Shown here: piece after piece, positions 55,135-64,000 of the stretch
Layout: the number at the start of each line of letters is the position of its first letter
Numbering within the stretch: position 1 is the first letter of the stretch
NCBI GenBank assembly: GCA_009103225.1
Contig: RHPI01000273.1
Coordinates: 3,156 to 67,155, forward strand
From: Chlorokybus atmophyticus
Taxonomy: Eukaryota > Streptophyta > Chlorokybophyceae > Chlorokybales > Chlorokybaceae
Direction: 5' to 3'
Length of the DNA: 64,000 nucleotides
Made by a program: the position numbers and the translations under genes
Notes under the pieces: generated by a model
Told to the model about the DNA's origin: nothing
The model's database searches: none
What the model saw: only the letters and a program-made list of their open reading frames with translations

Positions 55135-55880
55135 GGCTAGTAACAAGTATCACGTAGCATACCGAACCTGCCTGATAGTCCCAAACCAGTCTCAAGCGTG
55201 GTCCCGGAGCTTGCCAGCGGACAAATCCGGTCCTGGGTCGTGCTAGGCGTGTGGTGGTGGTGCTGATAGCTGCTGACGTGCGACACGAGGTTGCGGAGGT
55301 GCTCGGCGTCGTCGGCGGCGCGGACGCCATGCTGGGCTACGTGTTCCGGCAAGGAACGCCGCGTGCTACGACCGTCGAATCAGCCCAGGTTGGTCTGGTG
55401 TACTGTGTGCTGTTGGCTACCAGATGGCCAGTGCACATCAAACAGCGGAGCACAGTTTGAATTCAGCTGACCTGGAGACGGCCATGTTTCCTTTGCTTGA
55501 CAAGTCGTCTTCCTTGCTTCGGGCACTGTGCTGTGGTCTTCCTGTCAATGCTCGTGCGGAGAGACGGCATTGCTCCGCTTGTTGTTATTATGGCTGTCGT
55601 TGACACAACTTGAGCAATTGCGTGCCTGTCCTGTTATTGTGTCCTGCTAGTTCACGACTGGACGCCAGAAGTCTTACAGCTCAGGACGACCTCAAAATAA
55701 ATAACCATATCGACGAGTCTTGACTGTCACAATCATGGAGGGGTTGATAGCACAGGTGCATTGCAAGTTGCAGATATTGTGTCATCTGACAATTGTGGTT
55801 GTAAATAGACGCCGAGCGCCGAACTCTGTGCTTAGTCGTGGTCGCAAATTGAACGGTTTATCCATTGCGTGGAAAGTGGA
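55135..55880. promoter_or_regulatory. Head-to-head intergenic region, candidate bidirectional promoter
   Basis: 746 bp between the start codons of PAA1 (minus) and the LCAT4-like gene (plus). The PAA1-proximal half is GC-rich and open on the minus strand (55330-55170, Ser/Thr/Arg-rich); it may be 5' UTR or an alternative first exon. No clear TATA box identified. Confidence 0.45.
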
Positions 55881-58114
55881 ATGTACACAACCTTGGCTGC
55901 AAGTGGTGCATTTGTAATGGCTCAGGTGGCTGCGGAGGTGGGGGACGGGCTGTGCGGGGGTGAGCCTGTGGTGGTGACCGACAAGGACGTGCCACGCAAC
56001 CCTGTTGTGCTGGTGCCGGGCATCGGCGGCAGCGTCCTCAATGTGCGCGACAACGCCGGCAAGGCCGCCGACGAGCGCGTGTGGGTGCGTCTGTGGGAAG
56101 CCGACCGCGAGTTCCAGCGCAAACTTTGGTCCAAATTCAACCCTGACACAAGTATGATAGGGTTGACTAAGCTTTCACGGCAACTCTCGAACATGTACAC
56201 ATAAGTAACATGTCTTGGACACCCATCATTGCATATTCTGAGGGTGCTCAGTGCGCACATTCGTTGTTGCAGGTGAGGTTGAGTCCATTGACTCGACCAG
56301 CCATGTAGTTGTCCCTGACGACCGCTTCGGCCTGGCAGCCATTGACATTCTTGATCCTGACCTGGTAAGGAGCTTGACTAGCGATAAGAAAGGTGACCTG
56401 GCAATCTGCTGTGTGCTTCATGTGTTCATTTGACGGCGGTTTGCTTGCGCAGCGCCTTCGCGTTGACGACTTGTACTACTTTCGTGACATCATTACCTTG
56501 CTAACAGCATGGTGCGTTATGGCAAAGTGGCATCTGTAATAACCATGTAGTAACCATCTCAAGCGCACATGTACACGCATCCAACATGTTTGGCGTGCAG
56601 GGGCTATGTGGAAGGGACAACGCTGTTTGGGTTTGGCTTCGATTTCAGGCAAAGCAACCGGTAAGGTTGCTCGTTGTCAATTGCGATTGCAGTTAACAGC
56701 ATATCACACATCCACGAACTAAGGCTTGGCGTGCAGGTTGGAGAGGCACATGGAGGCGTTCAAAGAGAGGCTAAAGCTTGCATACGACAGTGCCGGCGGA
56801 CGCAAAGTTGACGTTATCTCACATTCTATGGGAGGGCTGCTGCTCAAGTGCTTCATGGCTCTGCGGCCGCAGGTACGTTATGTGCGAGTGATGCCTTGAA
56901 CGTCTTCGTCTACGACCTGCTTACCCACCCTACACTGCTGCTCTCTTACAGGAGTTCCAACAGTATGTGGGCACCTGGGTCGCAATTACAGCACCCTTCC
57001 AGGGCGCTCCAGGCTACATTGTGGATGCACTGCTGACGGGAGTGCAGTTCACGGATGGTTGGAAGCGCGAGCTGTTTGTTAGCAAATGGACTGTGCATCA
57101 ACTGGTATTGCCCCAGCCGAACCAACAGTGTCGTCTTTGCTTGCACACGTCTAATCACAAAGTTTGGTCATCAGGTTGTGGAGATGCCGTCCATACATGA
57201 GATGCGAGCATCGCCGTTCTTCGAATGGAACGAGCTCCCCACACTTAATGTATGGAGACAGCCAGTGGGCGACAACGCTGTGGCTGTGCTCGAGTCTTAC
57301 CCTCCCACCTCGCTTGATGCAGTCTTGACAGAGGCTCTGAAGGGCAACTCGGTACGCTCGCCACCAACAGCACGCGCCTCGGTATATTCGTGGACGGCTG
57401 GCATTGCATTGAAACGGCATGTGCTTGACACACGTGGGGGTTGACTCGAGCCTTGTGCCAGGTTAAGGTGGATAAGCAGACCGTGCCGCTCCCGTTGAAC
57501 CCGAAGCTTGTAGATTGGGCCAATGAAACGCAGCGCATACTCAAGGATGTACAGCTGCCGGAGGGCGTTGATTTCTATAACATCTATGGCGTTGGGTATC
57601 CTACACCGTTCCATGTGTGGTGGGTACTTGCATGCAGTTCATTGCACACATTCAACATGTAAGAGCTTGATATATATTGAACCTTGTCCGCAGTTATGGC
57701 TCAGAGAAGACACCCCTGAAAGAGGCATCAGACATGCTTACGCAGGCGGTACGTTGCTACTGCACCTCTTTCTGCACGATGATGTTCTCTCCAACAGTTT
57801 TGCACACAACATTCACAATCACCTCCACACAGGCCACATATGTGAACCACGACGGGGACGGCACTGTGCCTGCAGAGTCCGCTCGCGCGGATGGGTTGGA
57901 AGCCATACAGCGGTTTCCCGTTGTTGCGGAGCACCGCGGGGTACTTCGTAGTCCCGAGACGTTTGCCATTCTGCGCCAGGTGCTGCACGTCCCCGAAGAC
58001 GCGCCCTCGCTTATCCCCGCCCTCCCGCCCGGCGTGTGCGAGGCCATGCGGCTCGCGAGCGGGATAGCTGCTGTTGCTTACAGCAATGCCACGCATGCCG
58101 CCAAAGCTAATTGA
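55881..58114 (+). CDS. LCAT4: LCAT4-like lecithin:cholesterol acyltransferase family protein (phospholipase A type)
   Basis: Lipase-fold enzyme; its plant relative LCAT4 hydrolyses phospholipids. Ten exons: 55881-56151, 56273-56364, 56453-56511, 56601-56660, 56737-56872, 56952-57104, 57175-57351, 57462-57619, 57694-57748, 57833-58114; introns are 70-121 bp with GT-AG ends and phases join to 481 codons (480 aa). Motifs: VLVPGIGGS (43-51, oxyanion loop), WGYVEGTTLFGFGFDFRQSNR region (141-161), nucleophile HSMGG (Ser191), lid-like APFQGAPGY, FVSKW, FYNIYG, VNHDGDGTVP (catalytic Asp396) and EHRGVL (His421). Close agreement with plant LCAT4 in all these blocks. Lacks the long C-terminal tail of the Arabidopsis protein. 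Met1 (55881) is the first in-frame ATG; Met13 is an alternative. No signal peptide is obvious, consistent with a cytosolic enzyme. Confidence 0.92.
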
Positions 58115-58475
58115 TATTGGTGTTCATCTTTCTGTACAATCTCGCTCTTCTCTACTGGCTGTATATACGACTTAGTGACAGGTTAGGGTTATTTTTCTGC
58201 TAGCACGGTTTGCTTCAGAGTTGCTTCAGGTTTGCTTCAATGTCTTTGTACTATAATGGGACAAAAGTTGCTGGCATGATCAGCTACGCGTGTTCAGCTT
58301 CCAGTCGTGGCACATCAAGTACACCTTGGACAGATACGTAATGAACTTCCAGAGTTTTGGCAGGGTATTGTTCCTAGTCTAACCTCCTGAAGCTATGTTT
58401 GACTAGCTAGCATGAGCAGGGTGCATGCACACTACACTACAGCTCGTGTGGGCAGATGATTGTGTGCATGCATGT

Positions 58476-58527
58476 CTAACGGGTTCAGGGTGACAGTAAA
58501 GCTAACGGGTTCAGGGTGACAGTAAAG
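58476..58527. repeat. 26-bp unit, two tandem copies
   Basis: CTAACGGGTTCAGGGTGACA plus six bases, repeated exactly once, at 58476-58501 and 58502-58527. Confidence 0.9.
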
Positions 58528-58657
58528 GTAAATAACTAAGTATATATAGCCTGGTGATGGTGGTGTTGATGACTGAGTTTGTGCTAGTTGTCATTGCGTG
58601 TGTCGTGCATGTTTCACGCCTTCTTGCAGAAGGTAAAAGGCATACCTTATGCAATAT

Positions 58658-58688
58658 CAAAGTATGCAGTGTACGACTGCATACTTTG
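58658..58688. repeat. 13-bp perfect inverted repeat, 5-nt loop
   Basis: CAAAGTATGCAGT (58658-58670) and ACTGCATACTTTG (58676-58688) flank GTACG. Confidence 0.85.
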
Positions 58689-60853
58689 TACACTATACCG
58701 CCAAGGCCACATGCACGCAAAAGGCTATGTTGCTCACAAGATCAAGAGCCCTTTTGATGACTTGTTACATGTGCAAATGGTTGATCAGCAGCAAGTGCAA
58801 CACACCATCCCACCATTGCTTGTGCAGACTTGGCAGGACCCGTTGGTGGGGTGGTGCTACAACAACAACACACTTGGACGTGGCTTAACAAGTCAGCGAT
58901 GATAGCCTCGATCTCAGCTGAGCAGCAAAATGCTGTGTGACGTGCATCATGTGCATGCATGTCACAACGCAAGCAACCATTTGTGCAAACATCTCTTACA
59001 CATGTTGTGACATGTCATCACATAGCTAAATCGGACGGGTTGCAGCTGTTGCTGGAATGTGGGGGAATGTGTTGGCCCAAAGCCATTGCCCTTTTACCAG
59101 CTTGTGTGGACAGCATCACCCCAGGGGTGCACGTCTGTACCAAGTCATAAAAAGAAGCGTACGCCAGCCAGGCATTATGCAATCATAAGCAAAGACATGG
59201 TGACGGTACTCTCAGCTCATGCTCAGTCTTTGCACACACATAACCTACTGTCAACTGGCATGTGGTTAACAGCTTGCAAATATCAGTCAACAGCGAGATG
59301 GCCGGCGTAGACACGAAATCACGGTGTGTAGGAATGTGCGTGTGTGAGAGAGACAAAGAGAGACCGAGATCTCGTGATGATCGAAGACGGTTTGCAATAC
59401 TGTGAGCAATAGGATGTGCGTTATGAGCGTGCGCGCATTCGCATGTTGAAGAGTCATGTGGTGCGCTAAGACAGCCCGTACTGATCTGGTGGCTAGGCTA
59501 TTGCTGGCTGCGGTCGTAGGTAGTAACCTCTTGATGCACCCCGAACAAAATGCGATTATCATTGCGCATGCTTCATAGGGACAGAGGCCTCAGCATAATT
59601 GAATGGTTATGGAACGTTTTATATTACAATGATGTAAAGCGTATGAAGATGGCATAGGTAGGGCACCTTCCTTATTGAACACGTGCGAATTTGCGCCACC
59701 GTGTCACACATGCGCATGTTAAGCCACGGTAAAAGTGAGGATAGACGGGATGTAATGTTGGAAGGAAAACATTTGCAAGCAAAAAAATGTAGAGATGATT
59801 GCAGTTTGCATGCATCGTAGTAAAAAGTGCGTAACATACTGTATGCGTCACATACACCATGGTCAATGTCACTCTTAATAAAAAATGCCTTGGTCGTCAT
59901 GGATGATCTAAACTTAGCTGTGATAAGGACATGCTTTAAAACTTGGTTAATTGCAAATGCCGCATATGTCACAAGCCACGAAGCAGTTTTACTCAACTTT
60001 ACCGCGGTATTTGCGATAGGCGGTTTCTCAACGCGCCGAGATACCACTGCTCACTGAATTGCAATTTAGCAAAGGGACTCATCGTTGAATAGCCATCGGC
60101 ATTTATGTTGTGTATTAGCTACATTATCACTCAAACCAAGCAATTAAAGCATATAAAGGAGGTCTTTTAATTGTATAGAATATTGAGCTTCATTATGAGT
60201 ACCATATATTAATCATGAGACACCATAAAAATTGCATATCATACATTTTATTCCAATTAGGTATTAGCTGTGTGGAGCATGGTACAAAATCAATGCAATA
60301 ATAATCGCTGTTGTATGATCAATACAATGTCTCTAACACGCTACGGATGAATGTTTACATGTACAAAATGCGATTACCGCGTTCATATTACCCATATTGC
60401 ACGGACTGAGGTGTTCGAGGGTTGGCCTAACAACTGCGGCAGGCTAGCGATTCGGTATTTTCGGCAGCCTCGCATGCTACCAATCAGATTGTTACCTATG
60501 CCCCTGTCTTTCGGATGGTGTTGAAGATGGACGTATTACTAATAGATCAGTTGAGGTATAATGAGGTTGTGGCTCATATTGTCATTGTCAATTAACTAGA
60601 ACCGCACGGTGTGCTCACGGTGAGTACATATATTGGCCTGTTGTGCAGGTGTTACGAGTATTGACATTGTCGTATGCTGCAGATGCGTCTCAACACGGCA
60701 AAGTTCAGCGCCACATTGCATGAGTGGCGTATAAAACTTGCTGCTATCGAACTTGTGGTGGTGATTGTGCACCTTATATGTATGTAGCTGATGTATTCCA
60801 ATGATTGCTAATGTGTATGTATCATTCATGCGTTGTGACAAAACACGCGTGCT

Positions 60854-62012
60854 ATGCTGATGCTGTCAATATCAAGTCCTGAACACGTACAAGGATGGTT
60901 TAGCGTTTGCATACCACACGACATATTTTACCCGCCTCACGCAGAGCTGTGCGCCAGCCAAGAAGAACATGATTGCCAAGTCCATGGCAATTATGATATC
61001 GTATATGAGCGCATCAACAGATGTCAGTCAGATCTTAAAAATGGTAAGGACATTGTCATGTATGTGATGGTGTGCGTGGTATCACACATGATGTGTGTGG
61101 CGTTGTGGCATATGCATGAGTGGTGGTGTATGTCATGGAGATGTTTACATGCGTGTGGTAAGTGACCGTGTGCCACACATGTACATAACTTACCACAGTG
61201 TGCGCATGCACGCTTATAATGGTGTACTTGTGTGGATGTCAACGTTGCCAACCATGCTTTCAGTCATATGTGTCCGCTGAGTATGCCATGACAGGTGGCG
61301 TGGAGTCAATGCTGCACGGCAATGCAACGATGCTCAACATTGGGCGTCCTCCATTCCGCTTGCATTGCAGTCCGCAGAGTAAGCCGGAGCTGGCGGGTGA
61401 CAGCGGTGAATGACGCATACCTTTTGTGGTAAATGCGGTGCAATTAACGCCGAACGAGTTCCACGCTTGAACTTGGCGTTAAGTATTAACGGCGGTGCTG
61501 ATGTCGGATGACGATGTATACCCTCGTGCCACACGTGTGGCACAAGTTACCGGTATGCCAAGAGCTGTCATCGCGCCATCTTAATGACGACAGGTGCAGT
61601 GCGCAAGATGAGTTGCGCGCACTGAACTTCTGTGGACAATTTATGTTGCGGAGTTTGGAGGTTGTATGCTTTGTCGCCGACGAACATGAGTACCAACTAT
61701 GTGTGTTGCATGTGTACATGATATGTATGACGCCATGTGCTGGCATTGTGTATGTGTAGGCGCGTATGCATGTGTTTGTATGTGTATGGCCAAGTATGCT
61801 CAAGTGTGCACGCGCGTATGCACGAACACGCATATGTGCTGCCGCTGCCACAATAGTCAACAATTAAATATATAAATCCACACGCGCACATACGTGTGTA
61901 AATGCATGCTACCAACCTTAAATGAATTTTGGGCTGACACAGTACAGGATCCGCGCATCATGCATGATTGGATTCTGAGTCTTGCATCACGTGATGCAAG
62001 ACTTACAAAGGT
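60854..62012 (+). CDS. Exon-like blocks of an unidentified plus-strand gene
   Basis: Function unknown. Four blocks look coding: 60854-61043 (SSPEHVQGWFSVCIPHDIFY ... QSDLKNG, donor GTAAGG), 61264-61410 (SYVSAEYAMTGGVESML ... PELAGDSG, after a CAG acceptor, ending at GTGAAT), about 61555-61700 (CQELSSRHLNDDRCSAQDEL ... ADEHEYQL) and about 61912-62012 (LPTLNEFWADTVQDPRIM, DWILSLASRDARLTK, donor GTTTGT). Residue use and splice signals are plausible, but the phases of the first two blocks do not match as drawn, so the model is incomplete or the gene is decayed. No domain recognised. Confidence 0.35.
61978..62003. repeat. Perfect 26-bp palindrome centred on CACGTG
   Basis: AGTCTTGCATCAC followed directly by its reverse complement GTGATGCAAGACT. 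It lies inside the exon-like block encoding LASRDARL. CACGTG is a G-box core, but the long perfect symmetry is unusual in coding sequence. Confidence 0.9.
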
Positions 62013-62616
62013 TTGTGCACTTGCAACATTGTTTAGAATTAACATCAACCGCACATGCAGCGACAGTTTTAATTCACAACTCTATAAACAGCAATTGCGC
62101 ATGCAGATTTGTTGAAGTTTATTGGAGAGGATTGAAGGCCTGATGAGACACATGTGTTTACCTCGGTCAAGGCAAGGCACTCCATCATGGGGGCAGTGAC
62201 TTTGCAAGTCACCATGCATAAGCGTAACTCATTCAATAGGTGGACAACTCCCTATGTTGTAACCACGTACGGCAACACAAACATTTCATAAATGATACTG
62301 TGCTGCGTTTGTTGGCATTTACCATGGCTCCTATTTGTACGCACCAAACAAGATGACTGCGTATAACCGGCAAGTTCATGACATCCTCATGGGCAACATG
62401 AACATATATGTATATACATCGCGCGCATGTGTATGCATATGAGTGATGTCATAAGCTGATGTGACAAGCCATGGGCATTCACATCATCCGAGGCTGATGT
62501 GTGATCGGTATGGTACGAACAAGGTGTTGAAGGCTAATATGTAGCAGCCTCAAGGCATGACTGATTACATGGTCAATATAGCCGTAGCAATGGTTTGGTA
62601 ACGTAGTGCTCCGCAA

Positions 62617-63318
62617 TCATTGTAAAGAGGCCTTCAAAACATTTGGTTCATTCTCGTAAGCATTGCTTAAGCTTGTGCATTTTTGTGTATAGTCACTGGA
62701 ATGCATAAACTTGCAGTTGGGCGCCAAAAAGTTGGTACAAATTTCATAGATTGCCCGCGCGTGGTTATTTTTTGCATAAAGATTTCGTGGCACTACGGTA
62801 GTCTTGCACTTCGATGTTCCAAGTCGGAGATCACCAAAGAGGGTGTATAAGAACAGTGTCAACAAGTGTTTGAGCAACTCGTCATGACACATGCGACATA
62901 CTTGGTTTTTGAGTGTGAGTTGTCTACTTCGGTTGTCAAGGCGCTCTCCCTCCAACCTCTTATGAGATGTGGTGTTCGTGGCAGCTCTGCATGTGTGAAG
63001 GGTGCTGAGGGTGTGTGAGCCGAGTGGAGGGGCTGCCGTAGTTTGTTGTTTCAAGAAAGTGTTCTTGTGCGTGTGCTTAAATATGTGTTGCCTTTTAGCA
63101 GGTAAGTGAGTGTCGCACGTTATATTACGGGTGGTCACGACATGGCTACAAGTTTTGTAGTTCAAAACATGTTCACGCATCAGCACTCGCCAGCCGATTG
63201 GGTGGCGAGTTTGATTACAACGGCTCCCCCCTGCTACGTAAGACGACGCACGGGGGAGAGCACGCTGTGCGCACCTGCTATGCGCTGTCACGTCACTAGG
63301 CCCCGCACCGCCAGGCAT
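62617..63318 (-). CDS. Long minus-strand open reading frame, unidentified
   Basis: 233 codons without a stop, basic and Leu/Asn/Thr-rich (e.g. LLKHLLTLFLYTLFGDLRL, MCHDELLKHL). No known domain, signal peptide or clear splice sites. A frame of this length can occur by chance in this sequence, so coding status is open. Confidence 0.25.
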   Translation of the reverse strand: MPGGAGPSDVTAHSRCAQRALPRASSYVAGGSRCNQTRHPIGWRVLMREHVLNYKTCSHVVTTRNITCDTHLPAKRQHIFKHTHKNTFLKQQTTAAPPLGSHTLSTLHTCRAATNTTSHKRLEGERLDNRSRQLTLKNQVCRMCHDELLKHLLTLFLYTLFGDLRLGTSKCKTTVVPRNLYAKNNHARAIYEICTNFLAPNCKFMHSSDYTQKCTSLSNAYENEPNVLKASLQ

Positions 63319-63530
63319 GGCGCCGCCAATGCCAGTTGCACTGGCCTCATGAGCGGTGCCCAGAGGTCAAGCAACTAGCAGCCACGCATGGCAAGGCCTT
63401 TACTGCAACGGCAGTTGCCGCTGCAGTTGTTATTCTTGTTGGCGCTGGAGGCGCCATCGTGCTTGCTCAAGTGCGCGCCACAACCCACCCACCCTGCGCT
63501 GCCGCCGCCGCCGCCGCTGCCGCCATCTAG
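63315..63530 (+). CDS. Short frame with one predicted membrane segment, unidentified
   Basis: Reads CPEVKQLAATHGKAF, then a 20-residue hydrophobic segment rich in Ala/Val/Ile/Gly (TAVAAAVVILVGAGGAIVLA) and an Ala run ending at TAG 63528. No ATG opens this frame nearby, so it would be an internal or terminal exon. It resembles a signal-anchor exon; it could also be a chance product of GC-rich repeats. Confidence 0.25.
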   Translation, partial: AWRRQCQLHWPHERCPEVKQLAATHGKAFTATAVAAAVVILVGAGGAIVLAQVRATTHPPCAAAAAAAAAI

Positions 63531-64000
63531 CTATTGCCGCAGCGGAGGGCCTGCGCAGTGCCGTCCATGTGTAAGCCAAAGCTCACTGTGGCCTAGCGCG
63601 CACTCTCGGATATTCGATGTGCATTCCAAACTATCATAACAAGCTTATGCTGGTAGCACAATACTGACGAGGACACTCATCCACGGCTGAGACTCATTGC
63701 CAAAACTTAATCTAGTCGAGGTGCGACGAGGTGAGCGACATCATCGTGCTGCAAGCTCAGATGTACAAGACATTTACTTACGGCAACAAATGCATGCTGC
63801 AATGTACTGGTACGGTACCCGATAAGCACGACACCGGAACGCCACGTCGGACGCGCAAGGACTCAGCCTGCGGCTGGCTACTCGAGCTCACACTCAGCGG
63901 CGGCGACGTGGCGGTGCTGGTTGTGGCGTGGTGTCTTGATCATCAGTATGTGCGACCTGAGGCGCGAGGGTGATGTGTTCGTGCTGACACTCACCGGCGA
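63531..64000. other. No gene recognised up to the window edge
   Basis: GC-rich sequence with short open frames on both strands. A gene may start beyond the right edge; nothing can be supported here. Confidence 0.4.

Larger units (their letters stand above)
58115..60853. other. Gene-poor stretch
   Basis: About 2.7 kb downstream of the LCAT4-like gene with no convincing coding sequence. It contains a 26-bp tandem duplication (58476-58527) and a 13-bp inverted repeat (58658-58688). AT content rises after about 59600. Confidence 0.5.

Noticed and set aside
54737-55330. 198-codon minus-strand frame overlapping the first PAA1 exon in another phase
   Set aside because: The PAA1 exon in its own phase joins correctly to ten further exons. 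Use of the upstream ATG as a PAA1 start would need a 31-bp intron.
1-64000. CRISPR arrays, bacterial operons or plasmid/phage origin
   Set aside because: No spaced direct-repeat arrays. Spliceosomal introns, LTR retrotransposons and plant-type nuclear genes show eukaryotic nuclear DNA.

Overview
This is nuclear DNA from a eukaryote of the green lineage, most likely an alga. Genes carry short GT-AG introns of about 70-600 bp. There is a plant-type chloroplast copper ATPase (PAA1/HMA6-like), a plant-type LCAT4-like acyltransferase/phospholipase, and a GT61-like glycosyltransferase. The repeats include Ty1/copia and Ty3/gypsy elements, one of which carries a cytosine methyltransferase of the kind reported from streptophyte algae. 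The species cannot be fixed from the sequence. Isolated N characters (29010, 43997, 46604) and several frameshifts in homopolymer runs suggest a draft assembly.

Layout. 0-15 kb is a graveyard of mobile or mobile-linked genes: a DUF6729/DDE-type transposase-like gene (minus), a broken coiled-coil gene (minus), a Plavaka/CACTA-like transposase relic (plus), a phage-type C5-cytosine methyltransferase relic (minus) cut by a solo copia-type LTR, and a broken gene with an OTU-like segment (minus). 15.16-31.68 kb is one Ty3/gypsy element (about 11 kb without its guest) with gag, protease, an embedded DNA cytosine methyltransferase, RT, RNase H, integrase and a C-terminal PHD finger. A 5.4 kb Ty1/copia element sits in its integrase (5-bp target duplication CCTTC), and that copia is itself interrupted by an inverted solo LTR (duplication GCTAC). 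The insertion history therefore reads gypsy, then copia, then solo-LTR parent. 31.7-46.6 kb holds further relics, notably a PIN/FEN-like nuclease plus CXC gene followed on the same strand by a second phage-type methyltransferase gene, and long stretches without recognisable genes.

47.1-58.1 kb is a compact island of three genes whose predicted exons join without a frame break: a GT61-like glycosyltransferase (633 aa, plus), a PAA1-like copper P-type ATPase (980 aa, minus, 11 exons) and an LCAT4-like protein (480 aa, plus, 10 exons). PAA1 and LCAT4 are head to head with about 750 bp between them; GT61 and PAA1 are tail to tail. 58.1-64 kb is mostly gene-poor, with some exon-like pieces I could not identify.

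Most notable: three cytosine-C5 methyltransferase relics in 64 kb, all in repetitive or mobile contexts. One is built into a gypsy polyprotein that also ends in a PHD finger; the other two share a zinc-finger / Tudor-like / methyltransferase order. The gypsy element also has a rearranged LTR layout (B-internal-A-B-A) that looks like insertion of a two-LTR form opened at an internal palindrome.
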